64,000 nucleotides of DNA, from NCBI RefSeq assembly GCF_013403565.1, contig NZ_CP058627.1:372001-436000 (forward strand), written 5' to 3'. This document shows positions 59,828 to 64,000 of this stretch, piece after piece (position 1 is the stretch's first letter; each line of letters starts with the position of its first letter). The notes beneath the pieces are model-generated. The model saw only the letters and a program-made list of their open reading frames with translations, was not told the DNA's origin and searched no databases. Source of the DNA: Chitinibacter bivalviorum. Its GTDB lineage: Bacteria; Pseudomonadota; Gammaproteobacteria; Burkholderiales; Chitinibacteraceae. The position numbers and the translations under genes were made by a program.

Positions 59828-62121
59828 TTCTTTTTCGCTGGAGGGGGCGTGGTTTTGGCGCTGGATTTGGCCGAAGAATTGGCTGCTGCTTTACGCTGAG
59901 CGGCTGCTTTTTTCTCGGCGGCGGCCGCTTTGGCTTTTTCTTGGGCTTGTTGCGCTTCTTGTTCGGCTTTTTGCTTGTGGACGATCTGCTCTTTTAAGCT
60001 GGCGTAGTCGGCTTTGTATTCGGGTGCATTGAGCGGACCAGTAAAACTAATAGGCAAGACCAAGCCTTTTAGACCCGATAATTCGGGGACATCAGGGTTG
60101 GCGCTGGCCTTCATCATGTAATTGAGCTGGCCTGCACCCAGATCGATTTGCCCGCCGCCAGTGAGCTTGAGAATACCTGCCCTGACATTCAGATCGTTAT
60201 TGCTGGCCAGACCGTGTTTGAGCAACCAAGTGGCTTGCAATTCAGAGAACTGGGTGCGGGCGTCTTTGACGCTAAATGGCGCGGTTTCGCCATTCATGAG
60301 TTTGATTTGCTGGCTGGCGGTGCGCAGTAGCAAAGGAATATCAATGCCACGAATCGCGCCTTGCTTGAGGCGGATTTTAATATTGCCACCCGCTGTTTTG
60401 GATAAATCGCTGAGTTTGTTGCCGACTGCGGCAACGTCCAGTGTAAGATCACTGCGGCCTTCAAAGCGGCTATTGTCGATGGTATCGGTGAGCAAGGTGT
60501 TGATATTCATATTGCTCAGCGTTTGTTCGAGGCGGAAATAGGCAGGCTTTTTACCGGCATCAATTTCGGCGCGGCCATTTAATCGACCTTCGTACAGCGT
60601 GGCCGAAAGTGGATCGAGCACGAGGCGCTTATTGCTGGCCAATAGGGTAAAGGCCAGATCGTCGACGTGCAGATTTTGCAGCACCAGCTCACCGATTTTG
60701 ACCGAGCCGAGGGCTTTGAGTTTTTCCAGCCACCAAAAATCGAAAGCAGCATTGTGGTTGACCGTTTTAGCGCCCTTGGCGACCACAGGCAAATAGGGGG
60801 TGAGGTCGAGTTTGGCTAGATCGATATTGACGCGAAATTGCGGATCTAGGAAGTTTTCCAAATTGATTTGCGAGCTAAGATGCTCGCCATCCAGTGTGCC
60901 GACGCTATCGAGGCTGAGATTTTCATCGCGCATATCCAAGTCGCCTCGACCGCTAAGGGCAAGGCGGATTGCGCCACGGGGCAGGTTGATATTGGTATAG
61001 CTGCCCGTCAGTGTGTAGGACGGTAGCCGCGCCAAATGGCCGCGATAGAGCTCAAGTGGGCTAACGAGCTGAACAGACAGATCTTGCTCAGGGCTTTTAT
61101 AGCGTACATTGATTTGCGCTGAGTCGGTCCGCAAAAAGCCGCGCTGGCCACCGCCCATGGTCGGGATATTGGTGGTGGCGTTAAATTCACTTTGCTGGTC
61201 TTTCATGCCGATTTTGAGTTTGAGGCGGTGTAGCCCCAGCGCGCTCTCGGTCAGGCTGATATCGGGGACATCCAGCGTGGCATTCCAATGCTGTCCCGCC
61301 CGCACTGCGCTGGTGGTGATTTTCATATCGCCGCCAGCCAGACGCAGCGGCTGCCAGCTATAGTTCAGATTGCCAGTCGCTTGCAGGTGCGCTTCGCTGA
61401 GTTTGAGTTTTTCGTCGCTTTGACCACGCTGGGTCACATCAAACACAATATCAGCTACACGCAAAGTACGCTCTTTTTCCAGATAGCGCATGGCTGCGGT
61501 ACCCACCACTTGGCCCTGCCAACTTGCGCCAGCTTTATTCTCGCCCAGCGTAATTTGGCCGTCGACTTTTAAGCGGCCATCTTTGGGGTCGGTCAGCTGA
61601 TCGAGCGTGAGATCAAGATTGGAAAGACTTACCTCGCCGCCAAGAAAATCATCCTGCCAGTTTAAATGAGCCTGATTAAAACTCAGTTTGTCCAAGGCAA
61701 ACTCGGTCGTGTCGCTATGTGGGCGCAGTAAATCTTCAAAATTATATGTGCCGTTTTCGTGGCGAACGATATTGAGCTCGGGCTGATCAATCTCGATGGC
61801 ATGCACCACCGGTTTACCCGTTGTGATCAATGGCCACAAGCGAAACACCACTTTGACCCGATCTGCATGGGCAAAAACAGTACGTGCATTGGGCTCGGTG
61901 AGCGTGGTATTGCTGATCAGAATGGCGGGGCGGGGCAAGAGCACCATATGAGCGCTGCCGCTGATGGTCATCGTGCGCTGCGTATCGGCCTGCACCTGAT
62001 TAATAATTTGCTCGCGTAATACGTCAAACGATAGGAAATACGGCAGCACGCCCAAGAGGGCGGTCAGCGAAATTGCCAGCAAAATTAAAATCCGTAGGGG
62101 ACGGGAGTGTCGCCAATCCAT
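59824..62121 (-). CDS. AsmA-family outer-membrane biogenesis protein
   Basis: A 765-residue protein anchored in the inner membrane by an N-terminal helix (RILILLAISLTALLGVLPYFLSF), followed by a long periplasmic part. The AsmA N-terminal signature VNQVQADTQRTMTISGSAHM with PRPAILISNTTLTEPN is present, and the C-terminal AsmA_2 region contains KQGAIRGIDIPLLLRTASQQI. The end is a Lys/Ala-rich coiled coil with KTTPPPAKKK. AsmA proteins take part in phospholipid transport to the outer membrane. The ATG at 62121 is chosen; upstream residues in the frame do not look coding. It is co-transcribed with mutY, as in other beta-proteobacteria. Confidence 0.9.
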   Translation of the reverse strand: MDWRHSRPLRILILLAISLTALLGVLPYFLSFDVLREQIINQVQADTQRTMTISGSAHMVLLPRPAILISNTTLTEPNARTVFAHADRVKVVFRLWPLITTGKPVVHAIEIDQPELNIVRHENGTYNFEDLLRPHSDTTEFALDKLSFNQAHLNWQDDFLGGEVSLSNLDLTLDQLTDPKDGRLKVDGQITLGENKAGASWQGQVVGTAAMRYLEKERTLRVADIVFDVTQRGQSDEKLKLSEAHLQATGNLNYSWQPLRLAGGDMKITTSAVRAGQHWNATLDVPDISLTESALGLHRLKLKIGMKDQQSEFNATTNIPTMGGGQRGFLRTDSAQINVRYKSPEQDLSVQLVSPLELYRGHLARLPSYTLTGSYTNINLPRGAIRLALSGRGDLDMRDENLSLDSVGTLDGEHLSSQINLENFLDPQFRVNIDLAKLDLTPYLPVVAKGAKTVNHNAAFDFWWLEKLKALGSVKIGELVLQNLHVDDLAFTLLASNKRLVLDPLSATLYEGRLNGRAEIDAGKKPAYFRLEQTLSNMNINTLLTDTIDNSRFEGRSDLTLDVAAVGNKLSDLSKTAGGNIKIRLKQGAIRGIDIPLLLRTASQQIKLMNGETAPFSVKDARTQFSELQATWLLKHGLASNNDLNVRAGILKLTGGGQIDLGAGQLNYMMKASANPDVPELSGLKGLVLPISFTGPLNAPEYKADYASLKEQIVHKQKAEQEAQQAQEKAKAAAAEKKAAAQRKAAANSSAKSSAKTTPPPAKKK

Positions 62122-62282
62122 ATAAAAACAATCGTTTTGTCGCGCGAATCGACCGATTATCCATAAGAAAGCACTTAAACAAAAGCCTGTTGTGAAAAAT
62201 GTCGATTCATTTTGTTTCGCATTTACTGTTCTTATCGCCAAATCGCTTTATGATTCGAGTTAGTTTATGGAGATAATCTCGT

Positions 62283-62714
62283 ATGGCGCATCACACCGTA
62301 ATTAAAGTTCGTGGTTATCATCTTGATTTATATGGCCATGTGAATAACGCGCGCTATCTCGAGTTTTTGGAAGAGGCCCGCTGGGGTTTGCTCGAAGACC
62401 GCACCGGCCTGGCCTGGTTTGCTGAGCGTCAGCTGGCGCTGGTGATTAGCCGCATCGACATTCGCTACAAGCGCCCTGCCACAATGGGCGATGTATTAAT
62501 CATTGAAACCGAGCTGACCGAGCTACGTGAACGCGACGCCATTATTACGCAAAAAGTAGTCCGCCAAGATAATGGCAAATTGGTCGCGCAAGCGGAGGTG
62601 ACTTTTGCGGTTATTCACCCCGATCAAGCGGGGGCTTTGCCAATCACCGGTGAACTGGCCGAACGCTTTGCCCCCATGATGAACTCACACACAGATACTC
62701 CGTCCACATGCTGA
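62283..62714 (+). CDS. 4-hydroxybenzoyl-CoA-type thioesterase
   Basis: A 143-residue hot-dog-fold acyl-CoA thioesterase. The active-site motif is YHLDLYGHVNNARYLEFLEEARW with the catalytic Asp (position 16) and Asn-Asn-Ala-Arg. RIDIRYKRPATMGDVLIIETEL completes the fold. The group includes YbgC and FcbJ-like enzymes, and the substrate cannot be told. It is divergent from the AsmA gene and overlaps the following gene by 7 bases. Confidence 0.9.
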   Translation: MAHHTVIKVRGYHLDLYGHVNNARYLEFLEEARWGLLEDRTGLAWFAERQLALVISRIDIRYKRPATMGDVLIIETELTELRERDAIITQKVVRQDNGKLVAQAEVTFAVIHPDQAGALPITGELAERFAPMMNSHTDTPSTC

Positions 62715-63187
62715 AACGACTTTTATTGATTATTTTGGCGGCTATTTTGGCCGCATGCTCGGCGATTCCAGCTAAATTTGAAGCGCCGCAAGTCAATCTG
62801 GCGGGGATTTCCGTCGCTAAACTGGGCGTGTTCGAGCAGCAGTTTGTCCTCAGCTTGCGCGTGAGCAACCCGAATGATTTTGATATTCCCATCAATGGGC
62901 TGACGGTGAATCTGGACGTGAATAATCAGCCTTTTGCCCAAGGTGTGAGCAATGAAAAAATCACCTTGCCGCGCTTGGGTGAAAAAATCGTCAAATTGAA
63001 TGTGACGACGAGCTTGAGCAATGTCTGGAAGCAAGTGCAAAAGCTACAAAAAGGCGATGCGGCCTTGGCGTATAAAGTGTACGGCAAAGTGTATGCGCCT
63101 TTAGTGCCGACCGGATTTTCGTTTGAGCGCAAAGGCGAGTTGAACGGCTTGGGCGATTTTGCAGTTAAATCGGCTGATAAAATTTGA
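62708..63187 (+). CDS. LEA type 2 family lipoprotein
   Basis: A 159-residue lipoprotein. The lipobox is LAACS after LLLIILAAILAA, so Cys-16 or so is lipidated. The mature part, FVLSLRVSNPNDFDIPINGLTVNLDVNNQPFAQG, matches the LEA14/WHy domain found in plants and bacteria. It probably lies in the outer or inner membrane facing the periplasm; the role is unknown, and stress protection is suggested only by the family name. The start overlaps the thioesterase gene. A 49-bp repeat follows immediately after the stop. Confidence 0.88.
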   Translation: MLKRLLLIILAAILAACSAIPAKFEAPQVNLAGISVAKLGVFEQQFVLSLRVSNPNDFDIPINGLTVNLDVNNQPFAQGVSNEKITLPRLGEKIVKLNVTTSLSNVWKQVQKLQKGDAALAYKVYGKVYAPLVPTGFSFERKGELNGLGDFAVKSADKI

Positions 63188-63188
63188 T

Positions 63189-63237
63189 GGGTATTGGCCT
63201 GGGATTTAATTAATCCTTGCACTGCAAGGCTATACCC
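63189..63237. repeat. 49-bp intergenic repeat, copy 11
   Basis: Perfect GGGTAT/ATACCC ends, starting 2 bases after the lipoprotein stop and ending 13 bases before the stop of the convergent regulator gene. An inner hairpin, CCTTGCA/TGCAAGG, differs from the other copies. Confidence 0.85.
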
Positions 63238-63249
63238 ACGCACTCATTC

Positions 63250-64000
63250 CTAGGCTTTGCGCCCCTCACTGGGCAATTGGCCAAAACGTGCTTGCCATAC
63301 TCGCCGAAAATCTCGTGCTGAGCCAAATCCCGCTTCATTGGCGACGGTTTCGATACTCAGGTTTGGATTGGCTAATAGTTGCTGCGCCAAAGCAAGTTTG
63401 AGTGATTGCTGATAGTCATGCGGGCTTAGCCCCGCGTATTGCACAAATAGCCGACTCAGGGTGCGGGGCGTCACGTGCACTTGGGCGGCTAGCTCGGCTA
63501 ATGTCCAGCGGCGGCTTTGCGGTTGGCTTAGCAAATCCTGTGCCTTATGTACGGTGGGATGTAGGTGATTGCGATGCACGAGCCACGCCGATAATTGCGG
63601 ATCGTTGCCACTGCGGCGCAACCAAATCACCATTTCGCGCGCGATGACTTGCGTCAGCTCAGCACCAAAATCGCGCGCGACCAGATGCAAGGCTAAATCA
63701 ATACCAGCACAAATACCGGCGCTAGTGGCAATTGGCCCATCTTCGACAAACAGTCGGTTTTCCAGTACGTCTGCATTCGGTGCCGCACTTTGCAGGCGCG
63801 CAATCAATTCGTGATGGGTCGTACAGCGTCGCCCAGCGAGTAGCCCCGCGTCTGCCGCGAGCAGGGCTCCTGAGCAAATACACGCGAGCTGATGGCGAGC
63901 TGGATCAAAGCTATTTTGCAGCCAACGCACAATGGCGCGGGCGGCGGGTAGTTGCAGATTGGTTTTGGAGTTTTGCACGCCGATGAGTAGCACCAAGGCT
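63250..64000 (-). CDS. GlxA-type transcriptional regulator, DJ-1/PfpI plus AraC (5' end outside window)
   Basis: The visible 250 residues are the C-terminal part. The DJ-1/PfpI-like domain shows LACICSGALLAADAGLLAGRRCTTHHEL with Cys, then FVEDGPIATSAGICAGIDLALHLV. The AraC DNA-binding domain follows with WTLAELAAQVHVTPRTLSRLFVQYAGLSPHDY and SIETVANEAGFGSARDFRRVWQARFGQLPSE. The order matches the GlxA family, in which the first domain does not have peptidase activity. The target genes are unknown. The reading frame stays open to the right edge, so the start lies further to the right. Confidence 0.9.
   Translation of the reverse strand, partial: ALVLLIGVQNSKTNLQLPAARAIVRWLQNSFDPARHQLACICSGALLAADAGLLAGRRCTTHHELIARLQSAAPNADVLENRLFVEDGPIATSAGICAGIDLALHLVARDFGAELTQVIAREMVIWLRRSGNDPQLSAWLVHRNHLHPTVHKAQDLLSQPQSRRWTLAELAAQVHVTPRTLSRLFVQYAGLSPHDYQQSLKLALAQQLLANPNLSIETVANEAGFGSARDFRRVWQARFGQLPSEGRKA

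Overview
The window looks like a chromosome segment of a beta-proteobacterium, most likely a chitin-degrading member of the Neisseriales (Chitinibacter/Deefgea type). This placement is an inference from gene content: a GH18 chitinase with two chitin-binding modules, an AccBC pair next to type II dehydroquinase, glnA with a sigma-54 promoter, a giant FAD/Fe-S oxidoreductase next to a HIT protein, and an NsrR/Hmp module. No rRNA, tRNA or CRISPR array is visible.

Layout. (1) Positions 1 to about 8.1 kb are the right part of a P4-like integrative element whose left end lies outside the window. It has a tightly overlapping minus-strand operon (two AlpA/excisionase-like HTH proteins, several tiny unknown proteins, an ash-like frame, a zinc-ribbon/Toprim primase and a truncated DUF927 protein), a 117-bp tandem repeat array, a serine recombinase, a cluster of short iterons, and a tyrosine integrase facing the 3' end of glnA. 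(2) 8.1-12.0 kb holds glnA with sigma-54/NtrC control, a rhodanese, aroE and mtgA. (3) 12.1-18.7 kb is a signalling cassette: CHASE2-Ser/Thr kinase, PP2C phosphatase, double-FHA protein, metallo-beta-lactamase-fold cyclic phosphodiesterase-like protein and GAF-HD-GYP protein. (4) 18.7-31.7 kb is mostly minus strand: PilZ-like protein, HIT protein, 1291-aa FAD/Fe-S oxidoreductase, a TPR-diguanylate cyclase with two TPR-only paralogues flanking a YqhD-type alcohol dehydrogenase, and the chitinase. (5) 32-49.5 kb is housekeeping: accCB, aroQ, queA, tgt, YciH/SUI1 protein, ferredoxin, CHASE-like GGDEF protein, dienelactone hydrolase, amidase, exonuclease, alaC, rraB, ygjP-like protease, type-4 uracil-DNA glycosylase, rimI, tsaB and two periplasmic binding proteins. 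(6) 49.7-55.9 kb is a YejABE-type peptide ABC system split by two AT-rich paralogous membrane-protein genes and repeat-rich DNA. (7) 56-58.6 kb is a nitric-oxide response module (hmp, membrane protein, hemerythrin, divergent Rrf2/NsrR gene) with two NsrR-like operators. (8) 58.8-64 kb has mutY, an AsmA-family gene, a thioesterase, a LEA-type lipoprotein and a truncated GlxA/AraC regulator.

The most unusual signal is a dispersed family of intergenic repeats, each exactly 49 bp, starting with GGGTAT and ending with ATACCC, with a shared internal TTGGTTTTG-like block near the right arm. Eleven copies (six with perfect ends, five degenerate but in register) occur between backbone genes and none in the mobile element. 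A second hairpin repeat (two copies near 52.5 and 53.2 kb) keeps 13-bp perfect arms through four compensated base-pair changes. Within the element, the 117-bp array, the 8-bp iterons and a hairpin with a Shine-Dalgarno sequence in its loop are candidate replication or control sites.
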